A DNA stretch of 64,000 bases, from positions 175,908 to 239,907 of the forward strand of contig JAJNAZ010000007.1 in NCBI GenBank assembly GCA_021155855.1, given 5' to 3'. Under the pieces are notes generated by a model. It was not told the DNA's origin and ran no database searches. It saw only the letters and a program-made list of their open reading frames with translations. Position 1 is the first letter of the stretch. Every line of letters begins with the position of its first letter. Position numbers and translations under genes: made by a program. Source of the DNA: Solirubrobacterales bacterium (GTDB lineage: Bacteria; Actinomycetota; Thermoleophilia; Solirubrobacterales; 70-9). Below are positions 17,545 through 25,454 of this stretch, piece by piece.

Positions 17545-17733
17545 TCACGCGCCGTTGCAATCGTCACGACCCGCGATTGCGCCTGCCCACTGACGCACCG
17601 GCATCCTCGATCCGCCGGTCGGCGCCGACGGGGCCGAGCACCGCCACCGCTTCGAGAATCGAGCGGTCGCAGTCGTGGCAGCGGGTGCGCTCGCGGCGCA
17701 GACGGCAGCGAGGAGCGTGAGCAGCCAGCGCAT
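17545..17733 (-). CDS. Possible 62-aa exported peptide
   Basis: An open frame from ATG 17733 overlapping the glycosidase stop by one base (TGATG). It starts MRWLLTLLAAVCAASAPAA, a good signal peptide closely resembling the MRWPWLLALPAALVC start of the glycosidase before it. The remainder is Arg-rich without recognisable fold, and another frame (CHDCDRSILEAV) looks about equally protein-like. It may be real, or a remnant of a duplicated glycosidase 5' end. Confidence 0.35.
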   Translation of the reverse strand: MRWLLTLLAAVCAASAPAATTATARFSKRWRCSAPSAPTGGSRMPVRQWAGAIAGRDDCNGA

Positions 17734-18608
17734 CAGCCCAAATCCTCGGCTCGCGCCTTCCTGAGCGCTCGGGCTAGCTTGCGGTTGCCCAGGACGTGCA
17801 GGTCGGCCTGCTGCTCCCACCCGCTCGCGTCGTTCGGGGCGAGACGGTGAAAGATGATCGACCTTGCTCCCAGTCTGCTCAGGAGCCCGTAGACGCGGGC
17901 GCTCATCCTCGCCTGCTTCGCCCCGTACTCCGCTGCGACCAGGCCGACCTCCGTGACGTGGACCTTGCCGTAGCGCGCTGCCCTTCGGTAGACGCGCTCG
18001 ATCGACCTCATCGTCTCTCCGGGACCGCCGTAGGGGTAGAGATTGAGCCCAACCTCGACGTCCAGCTCCCTCGGCACGTTTCGGTAAAGCGCGCCGATGT
18101 AGGCCTTCCAGCCGTTCCTCTCCCAGGGGAAGGGCATCACCGAAGGCCCGACGATCCGAGCACCGGGGTTCACCGACCGAATCGCCTCGGCGGCTGCGGT
18201 CGTGAGCGCGGCAGCCCGCTCGGGTGGAATCCGCCCGAAGTCGACACTATTGGGTTCATTCCAGATCTGGAGCGCCGCCGTGGGGTAGCGCTGCGCGATC
18301 TCGCTCGCTCGCTCGGCGTACTCCTGCGGCGTCGGGACATACTCGGTCGAGCCCCAGATCGTGAAGATAGGCTTGATCCCCAGGCCCTCTAGCTGCTGGT
18401 AGATCCGGTTATAGCCCGCGAAGTCGGTCGAGTTCCAAGGCAGCGGGATGCGGGCGGTGTTCGCCTTCAGCGACTCGGCCTGACCCGCGTTCGCCTGCCA
18501 GGCACCCAGGTCGTCATTGAACCCGAACTTTGGCGCAGGCGGAGCGCCATGAGCGGGCGCGGAGCAGACCAACGCGGCAGGCAGCGCGAGCAGCCAGGGC
18601 CAGCGCAT
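17733..18608 (-). CDS. Secreted clan GH-A glycoside hydrolase-like protein
   Basis: 291 aa. Signal peptide LLALPAALVCSAPAHGA; the mature start is APKFGFNDDLGAW. A TIM-barrel hydrolase pattern follows: TARIPLPWNSTDFAGYNRIY, then ALQIWNEPNSVDFG with the W-N-E-P acid/base Glu of clan GH-A at about residue 135, and VHVTEVGLVA with a Glu in the usual nucleophile position near 235. It resembles small GH39/GH5-like actinobacterial proteins; the substrate is unknown. It is translationally linked to a 46-aa HTH gene and, through it, the sigma gene, so it is probably made under stress. Confidence 0.78.
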   Translation of the reverse strand: MRWPWLLALPAALVCSAPAHGAPPAPKFGFNDDLGAWQANAGQAESLKANTARIPLPWNSTDFAGYNRIYQQLEGLGIKPIFTIWGSTEYVPTPQEYAERASEIAQRYPTAALQIWNEPNSVDFGRIPPERAAALTTAAAEAIRSVNPGARIVGPSVMPFPWERNGWKAYIGALYRNVPRELDVEVGLNLYPYGGPGETMRSIERVYRRAARYGKVHVTEVGLVAAEYGAKQARMSARVYGLLSRLGARSIIFHRLAPNDASGWEQQADLHVLGNRKLARALRKARAEDLG

Positions 18609-18748
18609 CAGCCCGTCCACTCCTCGAATCCGGCCTCGGTCACCGTCCACTTGACAGCTCGCCCCTGGCGCGACGACTCGATCAGACGCCCGCCCGCCAG
18701 CTTCCCCAGGTGCCGCCGGACGGTGTTCGGGTCCAGGGCCGGTCTCAT
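18608..18748 (-). CDS. 46-aa mini winged-helix protein
   Basis: ATG 18748 overlaps the sigma-factor stop (ATGA), and its own stop shares a base with the glycosidase ATG (TGATG). The sequence has a recognition helix DPNTVRRHLGKLAGGRLIES followed by a wing SSRQGRAVKWTVTEAG, the second half of an ArsR/MarR-like winged helix; the first two helices are missing. Either it is a truncated regulator kept by translational coupling, or a very small DNA-binding or anti-sigma-like protein. The exact junctions on both sides argue that the frame is translated. Confidence 0.6.
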   Translation of the reverse strand: MRPALDPNTVRRHLGKLAGGRLIESSRQGRAVKWTVTEAGFEEWTG

Positions 18749-19542
18749 CGGCGATCCTCGCCACGCACGGCGGCCAACAGCTTTCGCATCGCCCCGCGAC
18801 TGATACGCGAGATCTGCATCTGCGAGACGCCGAGCCTGGACCCGATCTCCTGCTGTGTGAGCTCATCGACGAATCGCAGCCGCAGGACCTGCCACTCACG
18901 GTCGTCGAGGCCGGCGTCGGCGGACGCCAGGTCGGCCTCGACCCGCTCGTAGCCCGGCTCGACGCACCCAATCGTCTCGATGGTCGGCATTGCCTCCTCG
19001 TCGGCGACCCGCGGGGCGTCCAGCGACATCGTCCGGCGCGCGTGTGCGGCCTCCAGCCCCTCGAGCACCTCCTCGGTCGAGATCCCCAGCCGATCCCCGA
19101 TCTGGGAGGCGGTCGGTGAGCGTCCCAGCTCCTCGGTGAGCTCGTGGGTGACCTCGTCCAGCTTCATCGTCAGCTCCTGGAGCCCGCGCGGCAGACGCAC
19201 GTTCCAGACGTGGTCGCGGAAATGGCGGCGCAGCTCGCCGAGGATCGTCGGCACCGCGTAGGCGCTGAACGGTGTCCCGCGGCCCGGGTCGTAACCGTCT
19301 ATCGCCTTCACCAGGCCGAGGTTGGCGACACCGATCAAATCGTCGAGCGACTCACTGCGACGCCGATAGCGCATCGCCAGCGATCGGGCAAGGGGCATGA
19401 ACCGCTTCACGAGCTCGTCGCGAAGCTCGGCGGCACGGGTCTGCGAATAGCAGCGCAGGAGCGCTTGCTCTTCCTCCAGCTGTATCGATCGCCACGCCTC
19501 GGGCGATTGCTCGGCGTCTCGGCCGGGCAGCGTCGCTGCCAT
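18745..19542 (-). CDS. SigB/SigF-type RNA polymerase sigma factor
   Basis: 265 aa. Region 2 (VKRFMPLARSLAMRYRRRSE then LDDLIGVANLGLVKAIDGYD, GRGTPFSAYAVPTILGELRR, HFRDHVWNVRLPRGLQE), region 3 (LGRSPTASQIGDRLGISTEE) and region 4 (VLRLRFVDELTQQEIGSRLG, VSQMQISRISRGAMRKL) follow the SigB/SigF/SigG order. There is no ECF-type gap. It starts an overlapping gene string with the mini-HTH and glycosidase genes. A SigB-type promoter (19691-19717) lies about 150 bp upstream, suggesting positive autoregulation. The SpoIIE and STAS genes nearby are its likely control circuit. Confidence 0.93.
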   Translation of the reverse strand: MAATLPGRDAEQSPEAWRSIQLEEEQALLRCYSQTRAAELRDELVKRFMPLARSLAMRYRRRSESLDDLIGVANLGLVKAIDGYDPGRGTPFSAYAVPTILGELRRHFRDHVWNVRLPRGLQELTMKLDEVTHELTEELGRSPTASQIGDRLGISTEEVLEGLEAAHARRTMSLDAPRVADEEAMPTIETIGCVEPGYERVEADLASADAGLDDREWQVLRLRFVDELTQQEIGSRLGVSQMQISRISRGAMRKLLAAVRGEDRR

Positions 19543-19632
19543 GCGCTCCTCCAGTTCTCGGTTCGGGTGCGAAGCGACGAACCGAATCCCCGAGGAGGTA
19601 GGAGCTGTAGGGCCCCCGCGGCCTGATCGCCT

Positions 19633-19673
19633 CTAGCTTGGAGCTAGTGACCGTCCCGGGCTGGGGGACGGTC
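19633..19673 (-). promoter_or_regulatory. Two consecutive hairpins in the sigma-gene leader
   Basis: GACCGTCCC/GGGACGGTC (19649-19673, 9-bp stem, 7-nt loop) and CTAGCT/AGCTAG (19633-19647, 6-bp stem, 3-nt loop) stand back to back in the predicted 5' leader of the sigma mRNA. They may act on transcript stability or translation. No T-run follows, so a simple terminator is unlikely. Confidence 0.45.
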
Positions 19674-19690
19674 CCTTGGGCACGCTGACA

Positions 19691-19717
19691 GTACCCGGTC
19701 GGCAAGCCGTTTTAAAC
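19691..19717 (-). promoter_or_regulatory. SigB/SigF-type promoter for the sigma gene
   Basis: On the minus strand GTTTAA - 15 nt - GGGTAC, an essentially perfect match to the SigB/SigF consensus (GTTT, 14-17 nt, GGGTAT/C). The start site would be near 19684, giving a leader of about 140 nt before ATG 19542. Confidence 0.7.
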
Positions 19718-19837
19718 GTCGGCGTCCTCCGGGAACACTCGCCGTGCTCTCGCCATCTACAGGTTGACCATCCCGCGCGAAATCTGACGGCCACCTCGCT
19801 CCCTGTTCGGTGCCCGCTGGCCCTCGCCGGACGGGTC

Positions 19838-19863
19838 GGTTTGGGGGCGGCGTTCAAGGGTAT
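19838..19863 (+). promoter_or_regulatory. SigB/SigF-type promoter facing right
   Basis: On the plus strand GGTTT - 15 nt - GGGTAT, again near-consensus. It points away from the sigma gene into a 150-bp stretch with no convincing gene, ending at a strong palindrome (19955-19979) before the convergent MerR gene. Confidence 0.5.
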
Positions 19864-19869
19864 GGACGG

Positions 19870-19985
19870 GGCGGGGACGCCCCCCCGGGACAGCCTCCCC
19901 TTCCCGGTCGTCATGGACACGGCGAACGGGCGGTCCCTCTCTGAGTGGTAGTGCGACGAGCCTCGATTCGAGGCTCGTCCGCTGT
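19870..19985 (+). ncRNA. Putative stress-induced small RNA
   Basis: Predicted only from a SigB-type promoter just upstream and a terminator-like hairpin at its end, about 115 nt apart. Two short open frames exist inside it, one ending MDTANGRSLSEW, so a tiny mRNA is also possible. Apart from these sites the 468 bp between the sigma and MerR genes hold nothing else I can identify. Confidence 0.3.
19955..19979. terminator. Perfect 12-bp palindromic hairpin
   Basis: GACGAGCCTCGA, one T, TCGAGGCTCGTC. It lies 31 bp past the MerR stop, so it can end the minus-strand operon and the putative plus-strand small RNA. A T-tract is weak on both sides. Confidence 0.6.
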
Positions 19986-20010
19986 TTCGGCCAGGACACG
20001 GCGCGAGGCC

Positions 20011-20742
20011 TCACCGCCGCCGCGCCGAGTCGCTCTCGAGCCGCGCGACCAGCAGCTTGGTGTGTAGGGCGGCGATCAGGTCGTTCAGCGGGCCGACGCC
20101 GGCCTCGACGATCTCGATCGCCCGCTCGGGGTCGAGATCGCCGGCGAGGCGCTCGGTCAGCACCTGGACCTCTTCGGCGACCAGCGGCTCGAGCGCTTGC
20201 TTGTAACGCAGCGTGTCGTAGACCGTGAAGCCGAGGCTCTCGTCGTAGCCGCCGGCGCGGAACCTTCCGATCGCCTCGATCACGCGGACGTCGGAAGGCG
20301 AATAGCCGTCGCCGCCCGGTGTGAGGACGCCGACGTCCGCCATCCGGTCGAGCACCTCCGCCGGGACGTCGTACCGGGTCGCCACCTCCTCGGCCGGCAC
20401 CCGCTCGTGCTCGCCGGCGAGGGCGCGGTCGAGGATCCGGTCCTCGAGCTCGATCATGGCCCGCAGGCGCTCGGGCTCGGCGTTCTCGCGCGCCAGCAGA
20501 TCGCGGATCACGCGCAGCGGCATGAACCGCTCCTCCTGGAGCTGCTTGATCAGGCGGATTCGCTCGACGAACTCGGGCCGGTAGTAGGCCATGTTGCGGG
20601 AGGTCTTCACGGGCTCGGGCAGCAGGCCCTCGCGCAGGTAGTGGCGCACGGTGGCGACCGGGACATCGGCTCGCTCGGCGAGCTCGGAGATCTTCAGCAG
20701 CTCGTTGCCCGTGACTCGTTGCTCGTTGCTCGTTGCGGTCAT
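20011..20742 (-). CDS. MerR family regulator
   Basis: 243 aa. The winged HTH is at residues 16-80 (LLKISELAERADVPVATVRH then YLREGLLPEPVKTSRNMAYY). The helical C-terminal part has no metal-binding Cys pairs, so a metal sensor is unlikely. The start overlaps the CoA-transferase stop by 4 bp (ATGA), and three TCGTTGC copies occur in its first codons. As the last gene of the acyl-CoA operon it probably controls that operon and the divergent dehydrogenase, like LiuR-type MerR regulators of branched-chain acyl-CoA catabolism (inference). Confidence 0.87.
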   Translation of the reverse strand: MTATSNEQRVTGNELLKISELAERADVPVATVRHYLREGLLPEPVKTSRNMAYYRPEFVERIRLIKQLQEERFMPLRVIRDLLARENAEPERLRAMIELEDRILDRALAGEHERVPAEEVATRYDVPAEVLDRMADVGVLTPGGDGYSPSDVRVIEAIGRFRAGGYDESLGFTVYDTLRYKQALEPLVAEEVQVLTERLAGDLDPERAIEIVEAGVGPLNDLIAALHTKLLVARLESDSARRR

Positions 20743-21977
20743 GAGAAAAACGGCTCCTGCTCGGCCCGTGAGTTGAGGCCCCCGATCGCACCCGATTCGA
20801 GCAGCGATCCGATCTCCTCCGCGGAGAAGCCCGCCCCTTCCAGCACCCGCTCGGTGTGCTCGCCGAGCGCCGGCGCCGGCCGCGTCGGATCGGCCGGGGT
20901 GCGCGAGAGCTTCACCGGGTGTCCGAGCAGCCGCACCGGGCCGAGCTCGGGCTGCTCGACCTCGACCACCATCTCGCGCGCCCGCACAAGCTCGGAGTCG
21001 AGCGCCTCGCCGAGGTCGAGCACCGGCTCGATGCAACAGTCGTGCTCGTCGTTGAAGTTCGCCCACTCGGCCCTCGTGCGCGCGGCGAACACCTCGGCGA
21101 CCGCGCCGTGGCCCGCGGAGCCGGGGGCGGCGAACTGATGCTCGAGCAGATCTGGGCGCTCGACGCCGCTGCAGAACGCCTGCCAGAACTTCGGCTCCAG
21201 GGCGCCGCAGCTGACCCAGCCGTCGGCGCATGCGTAGGGCAGATAGCAGGCCACTCCCCCGTTCAACATCTCGCTCCCGCGCTTCGGGACGCGGCCGTCA
21301 CGCAAGAAGGCGGCGGCGACCATCGCCAGCCAGGACAGGGCGCCGTCCGTCATCGAGACGTCGACGAGCTGACCTTCGCCCGAACGGTGGCGCTCGTGCA
21401 GGGCGGCGAGGATGCCGAATGTCGCCATCAGCCCGCCGCCGCCGAGGTCGGCGATCTGGCCGGCCGAGGACACCGGCGGCCCGTCCGCGGCCCCAGTGAG
21501 CCCGAGCAGCCCGTTGAGCGCCGAATAGTTGATGTCGTGACCGGCGCGCGACGTGTTCGGCCCGTCGAGGCCGTAGCCGGTGATCGCGCAGTAGATGAGC
21601 TTCGGATTGCGCTCGCGCAGCTGCTCGTAGCCGGCCCCGAGCTTGTCGAGCACCCCGGGGCGGAAGCTCTCGAGCACGACGTCGGCGCCCTCTGCGAGCC
21701 GCAGGAAGGCGTCGCGGCCGGCCTCGCTCTTGAGGTCCAGGCGGATCGAGCGCTTGCCCCGGTTGAGCGACAGATAGAGGGCTGAGCGGGTGCCGAGCGG
21801 TTGCTGGGCGTCGTCGCCGTACAAGGGCGGGGCCCAGCGCACGTAGTCGCCCATCCCGGTGTCCTCGACCTTGATCACGTCGGCGCCGAGGTCTGCGAGC
21901 AGCAGGCTGGCAAAGCCGCCCGGCAGTAGGCGGCTGAGGTCGAGCACGCGGACGTCGCTGAGCGGGAGCTCGGTCAT
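20739..21977 (-). CDS. Class III CoA-transferase (CaiB/BaiF family)
   Basis: 412 aa. Start LSDVRVLDLSRLLPGGFASL and DLGADVIKVE are family-typical. The nucleophilic Asp is in SRAGHDINYSALNG. RGKRSIRLDLKSEAGR, then DLGGGGLMATFGILAALHER, complete the fold. It moves CoA between acids or racemises 2-methylacyl-CoA, as AMACR proteins belong to the same family. It overlaps its neighbours on both sides by 4 bp, so it is tightly co-translated with the BKACE and MerR genes. Confidence 0.9.
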   Translation of the reverse strand: MTELPLSDVRVLDLSRLLPGGFASLLLADLGADVIKVEDTGMGDYVRWAPPLYGDDAQQPLGTRSALYLSLNRGKRSIRLDLKSEAGRDAFLRLAEGADVVLESFRPGVLDKLGAGYEQLRERNPKLIYCAITGYGLDGPNTSRAGHDINYSALNGLLGLTGAADGPPVSSAGQIADLGGGGLMATFGILAALHERHRSGEGQLVDVSMTDGALSWLAMVAAAFLRDGRVPKRGSEMLNGGVACYLPYACADGWVSCGALEPKFWQAFCSGVERPDLLEHQFAAPGSAGHGAVAEVFAARTRAEWANFNDEHDCCIEPVLDLGEALDSELVRAREMVVEVEQPELGPVRLLGHPVKLSRTPADPTRPAPALGEHTERVLEGAGFSAEEIGSLLESGAIGGLNSRAEQEPFFS

Positions 21978-22915
21978 GCCTCGCCGGACCCTGCGGCTCC
22001 CGGAAGCGAAGCTGAGGAGGCCGCGGGCTTTCGCTGATGCTTGGGCGCCAGCCCGAGCATCTCGCGCCCCTCTGCCACGGTCGCAGCGCGCCTGCCGACG
22101 TCTTCCGCCATCTGGCGCGCCTTCGCGATCAGCTCGCCGTTGGAGCGCGCCATCTCCCCGTTCGGCAGGTAGAGGTTGTCCTCGAGCCCGGCCCGCACGT
22201 TGCCGCCGAGCACGAGCGCGGACCCGAGCAGCTTCCACTGCTCGCGCGAGACCCCGATCACCTGCCAGGCGTTCGCCCCCTCGGCCCCGCCCGGGATCTG
22301 CTCCGACATGAATGCGACGTTGCGGGCGCTCGGGCGGATCCCGCCGTTGACGCCCATCACGAGCGAGATCTGCAGCGGCTCGCTGAGCAGGCCCATGTCC
22401 AGAAGCGGATCGAGGTTGGCGACGTGGCCGGCGTCGAAGCACTCGTGCTCGGGCTTGATCTCGAGCTCGCGCATCGCGGTGAGGAACTCGATGATCGTGT
22501 CGAACGAGTTCTCGAACACGGCCTTGAAGACGAAGTCCTTGCGCCGCTTCGAGTACTTGGCGTAGTTCATCGAGCTCATGTTCAGCGCCGCGACGTCGGG
22601 ACGCAGCGCGCGCAGGTACTCGAGCCGCTTGGCGATCGGGACCCCGATCGCGCCGGTCGAGTAGTTGACGATCACATCGCCGACCTCGGCGAGAATCGCC
22701 TCGGTGATCGCGCGGAAGTCGTCGGCCTCATAGCTCGGCGTGCCGTCCGGGGTGCGGGCGTGGATGTGAATCTGCGAGGCGCCCTCGTCGACGGCCCGCC
22801 GCGCCTCCGCCGCGTACTCCTGCGGCGTATACGGGATCACCGGGCACTGCTCGCGGTTTGCGATCGCGCCGCTGATGCTGCAGCTAATGATCACCGGGTC
22901 CTCGAAGCGACTCAT
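21974..22915 (-). CDS. Beta-keto acid cleavage enzyme (BKACE, DUF849)
   Basis: 313 aa. The metal-binding site is at the end of strand two (ASQIHIHARTPDGTPS, two His). The barrel has DVIVNYSTGAIG, ALNMSSMNYAK, and SLVMGVNGGIRPS. BKACE proteins condense a beta-keto acid with acetyl-CoA and release acetoacetate plus a new acyl-CoA. The family is related in fold and chemistry to HMG-CoA lyase. Its place here matches the position a lyase holds in leucine/isovalerate operons. The C-terminal 20 residues are low complexity. Confidence 0.9.
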   Translation of the reverse strand: MSRFEDPVIISCSISGAIANREQCPVIPYTPQEYAAEARRAVDEGASQIHIHARTPDGTPSYEADDFRAITEAILAEVGDVIVNYSTGAIGVPIAKRLEYLRALRPDVAALNMSSMNYAKYSKRRKDFVFKAVFENSFDTIIEFLTAMRELEIKPEHECFDAGHVANLDPLLDMGLLSEPLQISLVMGVNGGIRPSARNVAFMSEQIPGGAEGANAWQVIGVSREQWKLLGSALVLGGNVRAGLEDNLYLPNGEMARSNGELIAKARQMAEDVGRRAATVAEGREMLGLAPKHQRKPAASSASLPGAAGSGEA

Positions 22916-22972
22916 CTCAGGCTCCCGGATCCCAGAATGACCCGTGCCCGCCCGGTCGTTTCCCTCCGCCCT

Positions 22973-24604
22973 TCATACGGGCATGACTCCATGCTTCTTC
23001 CACGGCCGCTCGACCCGCTTGTCCTTGGCCATCCGCAGGCCGCGGATGATCGTCGGGCGCGTCTCGCGGGGATCGATGATGTCGTCGACCATCGCGTTGT
23101 GGGCGGGGATGTAGGGGTCGATCGACTTGCGGACCTCGGCCAGCATCGCCTCACGGGTCGCCTCGGGGTCGCCGGAGGCCTCGATCGCCGAGCGGCCGAT
23201 GATGTTGACCGCGCCCTCGGCGCCCATCACCGAGATCTCAGCGCTCGGCCAGACGACGAGCAGATCGGGCTCATACGCCTTGCCGTTCATCACGTAATAG
23301 CCGGCCCCGTAGGCCTTGCGGACGACGACCGTGACCTTCGGCACCGTCGCCCGCGAGACGGCGTAGAGCATCTTCGCCCCGTGTCGGATGATCCCGGCGT
23401 GCTCGACCTTCGAGCCGACCATGAACCCGGGGACGTCCTGGAGGAAGACGAGCGAGATGTTGAACGCGTCGCAGAGATTGACGAAGCGCGCCGCCTTGTC
23501 GGCTGAGTCGTTCTCGAGGATGCCGCCGAGCTGCTTCGGCTGATTGGCGACGATCCCGACCGGGGTCCCCCCGAAACGGGCGAGGCAGGTGATGATCGTC
23601 TTCGCGAACTTCGGCTTGATGTCGAAGATCTCGCCGTCGTCGACGATCTCGCGGATGACCTCGTACATGTCATAGGGATGGCGCGAGGACTCGGGCACGA
23701 TGTCCAGCAACCGCTCGGACATGCGGTCGTCGGGGTCCTCGGTGGGGCACTCGGGCGGCCTCTGCTCGCAGTTCGAGGGGAAGTAGGAGAGATACGCCTT
23801 GACCACCTCGATGCACTCGCGATCATCCTTGACTTCGAGGTCGCCGACGCCCGACTTTCGACAATGCACCCGGGCGCCGCCGAGCTCCTCCATCGAGATC
23901 TCCTCGCCGGTGACGGCCTTCGTCAAATGCGGGCCGGCGAGCGCCATCGCTCCTTGGCCGACGACCATCGGCACGAAGTCCGACAGTCCGGGGATGTAGG
24001 CGGTCCCCGCGGCGCAGGGCCCCATCATCGCCGCGACCAGCGGGACGACGCCGGACATCGTCACCTCCTCCCTGAACAGATGCCCGGAGCCGGCGAACAG
24101 GCCCCCGGCCGCCTCCTGGATCCTGGCCCCGGCGGAGTCGAGCAGCCAAACGAGCGGGATCCGCTGGGTCAGCGCGAGCTCGCGCAGCCGCGCCATCTTC
24201 AGCTCCCCGGTCATCCCCATCGATCCGGCCATCACCGTGAAGTCGTAGGCCGCAAGGGCGATCCGGCGTCCGTCGACATCGGCCCAGCCGGTGATCACAC
24301 CGTCGGCCGGAGCCTCCTTGCCCTCCATCGCCCGCTGCGAGAAGTGAGGGCCGGCGTGGATGCCGAGCTCGACGAAGCTGCCCGGGTCGACCAACAGATC
24401 GATCCGTTCGCGCGCCGTCAGCTTGCCGACGGCGTGCTGCCTTGCGATCTTCTCCTCCCCGCCGCCGAGCTTCGCTCGCTCCCGGCGGGCGTGGAGGTCG
24501 TCGACCAGGCCCTTGAGACCCGTTTCGCCGCCGTGCTCGGTCTCCGCCGGCGCCTCGGCCGCCTCGCCCTCGCGCTCGGTGATCGGCTTCTCCTCAGCCG
24601 CCAT
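22973..24604 (-). CDS. Acyl-CoA carboxylase carboxyltransferase (beta) subunit
   Basis: 543 aa, the length of PccB/AccD/MccB subunits. The N-terminal crotonase-like half has KLTARERIDLLVDPGSFVEL, LLDSAGARIQEAAGG and GPCAAGTAYIPGLSDF. The C-terminal half has LVFLQDVPGFMVGSKVEHAG, AYGAGYYVMNGKAYEPDLLV and the final WKKHGVMPV. It moves carboxyl from biotin to an acyl-CoA. No biotin carboxylase subunit is in the operon or the rest of the window; the only biotin carrier is the separate gene at 49803. Substrate (propionyl, methylcrotonyl or other) is not decided by eye. Confidence 0.9.
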   Translation of the reverse strand: MAAEEKPITEREGEAAEAPAETEHGGETGLKGLVDDLHARRERAKLGGGEEKIARQHAVGKLTARERIDLLVDPGSFVELGIHAGPHFSQRAMEGKEAPADGVITGWADVDGRRIALAAYDFTVMAGSMGMTGELKMARLRELALTQRIPLVWLLDSAGARIQEAAGGLFAGSGHLFREEVTMSGVVPLVAAMMGPCAAGTAYIPGLSDFVPMVVGQGAMALAGPHLTKAVTGEEISMEELGGARVHCRKSGVGDLEVKDDRECIEVVKAYLSYFPSNCEQRPPECPTEDPDDRMSERLLDIVPESSRHPYDMYEVIREIVDDGEIFDIKPKFAKTIITCLARFGGTPVGIVANQPKQLGGILENDSADKAARFVNLCDAFNISLVFLQDVPGFMVGSKVEHAGIIRHGAKMLYAVSRATVPKVTVVVRKAYGAGYYVMNGKAYEPDLLVVWPSAEISVMGAEGAVNIIGRSAIEASGDPEATREAMLAEVRKSIDPYIPAHNAMVDDIIDPRETRPTIIRGLRMAKDKRVERPWKKHGVMPV

Positions 24605-24610
24605 CGGCCC

Positions 24611-25396
24611 TCAGCGCCCCTTCCACGCCGGCTCACGCTTCTCGAAGAACGCGGTCACACCCTCGATCGCGTCTTCCGTCGCCAGCTCGATCGTCAGCTG
24701 GGAGCGCAGGTAGTCGAGCGCGTCGAGCAGCGGCATGTCCATCTGCCGCCACATCGCGTCCTTGCCCAACCGCATCACCAGCGGCGACTTCGCCGCCAGC
24801 TTGGCCGCCCAGTCGGCGACCGCGGCGTCGAACTCGGTGGCCGGGACGACCTTGTTCACGATCCCCGCATCGAGCGCCTCCGCCGCCGTCAAGCGCTCGC
24901 CGAGCAGCAGCATCTCGGTGGTCCTCTTGCGCGGAACGTTGCGGTAGATCAGCGCCATGATCATGAACGGGAACAGGCCGACGTTGATCTCCGGGGTGCC
25001 GAACCCGGCGCTGTCCTTGGCGATGATCAGATCGCAGGCGAGCGCGATCCCGAGCGAGCCGGCGAGGACGTGACCGTTGGCGGCGACGATCGACGGCTTA
25101 CCGAGCTCGCCGAGCTGCTTGAACACCTCGACGAAGTGCTCGGTCGCGAGATGCTTGTCGGCGACGGCGGCGTCGCTGCCGAACCCGGCCAGGTTGGCGC
25201 CGGCCGAAAAGACCTTCTCGTGCGAGGAGGTGAGCACGACCACGCGCGCGGCGTCGTCGGCCTTCGCCTCGCGCAGCGCCGCGAGCAGCTCGAGCAACAG
25301 CTGGTCGGAGAGCGCGTTGCGGGTCTCGGGGTCGTCGAGCGTCACCGTGGCGACGCCGTCGGCGACCTCGTAGCGGAGCTTTGCGAAATCGGTCAC
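24611..25396 (-). CDS. Enoyl-CoA hydratase/isomerase family protein
   Basis: 261 aa from GTG 25396. Crotonase-fold motifs are LDDPETRNALSDQL, FSAGANLAGF and VAANGHVLAGSLGIALACD. The usual first catalytic Glu (G-x-E-L-A) is replaced in GSLGIALACD, while the second is kept in FGTPEINVGLFP. It may therefore be an isomerase or a specialised lyase rather than a classic hydratase. It is the first gene of the operon, 6 bp from the carboxyltransferase gene, and divergent from the acyl-CoA dehydrogenase. Confidence 0.87.
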   Translation of the reverse strand: MTDFAKLRYEVADGVATVTLDDPETRNALSDQLLLELLAALREAKADDAARVVVLTSSHEKVFSAGANLAGFGSDAAVADKHLATEHFVEVFKQLGELGKPSIVAANGHVLAGSLGIALACDLIIAKDSAGFGTPEINVGLFPFMIMALIYRNVPRKRTTEMLLLGERLTAAEALDAGIVNKVVPATEFDAAVADWAAKLAAKSPLVMRLGKDAMWRQMDMPLLDALDYLRSQLTIELATEDAIEGVTAFFEKREPAWKGR

Positions 25397-25430
25397 GAGT
25401 AGAAAGTACTACTCTACACTCTCTACTTTC
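25397..25430. promoter_or_regulatory. AT-richer divergent operator/promoter with two dyads
   Basis: GAGTAG-6 nt-CTACTC (25397-25414) and GAAAGTA-15 nt-TACTTTC (25402-25430) overlap in the 58 bp between the hydratase and dehydrogenase starts. This is the only AT-rich stretch nearby. It is a reasonable binding site for the operon's MerR protein, though the exact dyad used is not decided. Confidence 0.45.
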
Positions 25431-25454
25431 GCCGAGCGAGCAAGGAGCGAATCC

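Noticed and set aside
19676..19951. 91-aa open frame between sigma and MerR genes
   Set aside because: No recognisable fold or ribosome site, and it overlaps the promoters; at most its short end may be translated.
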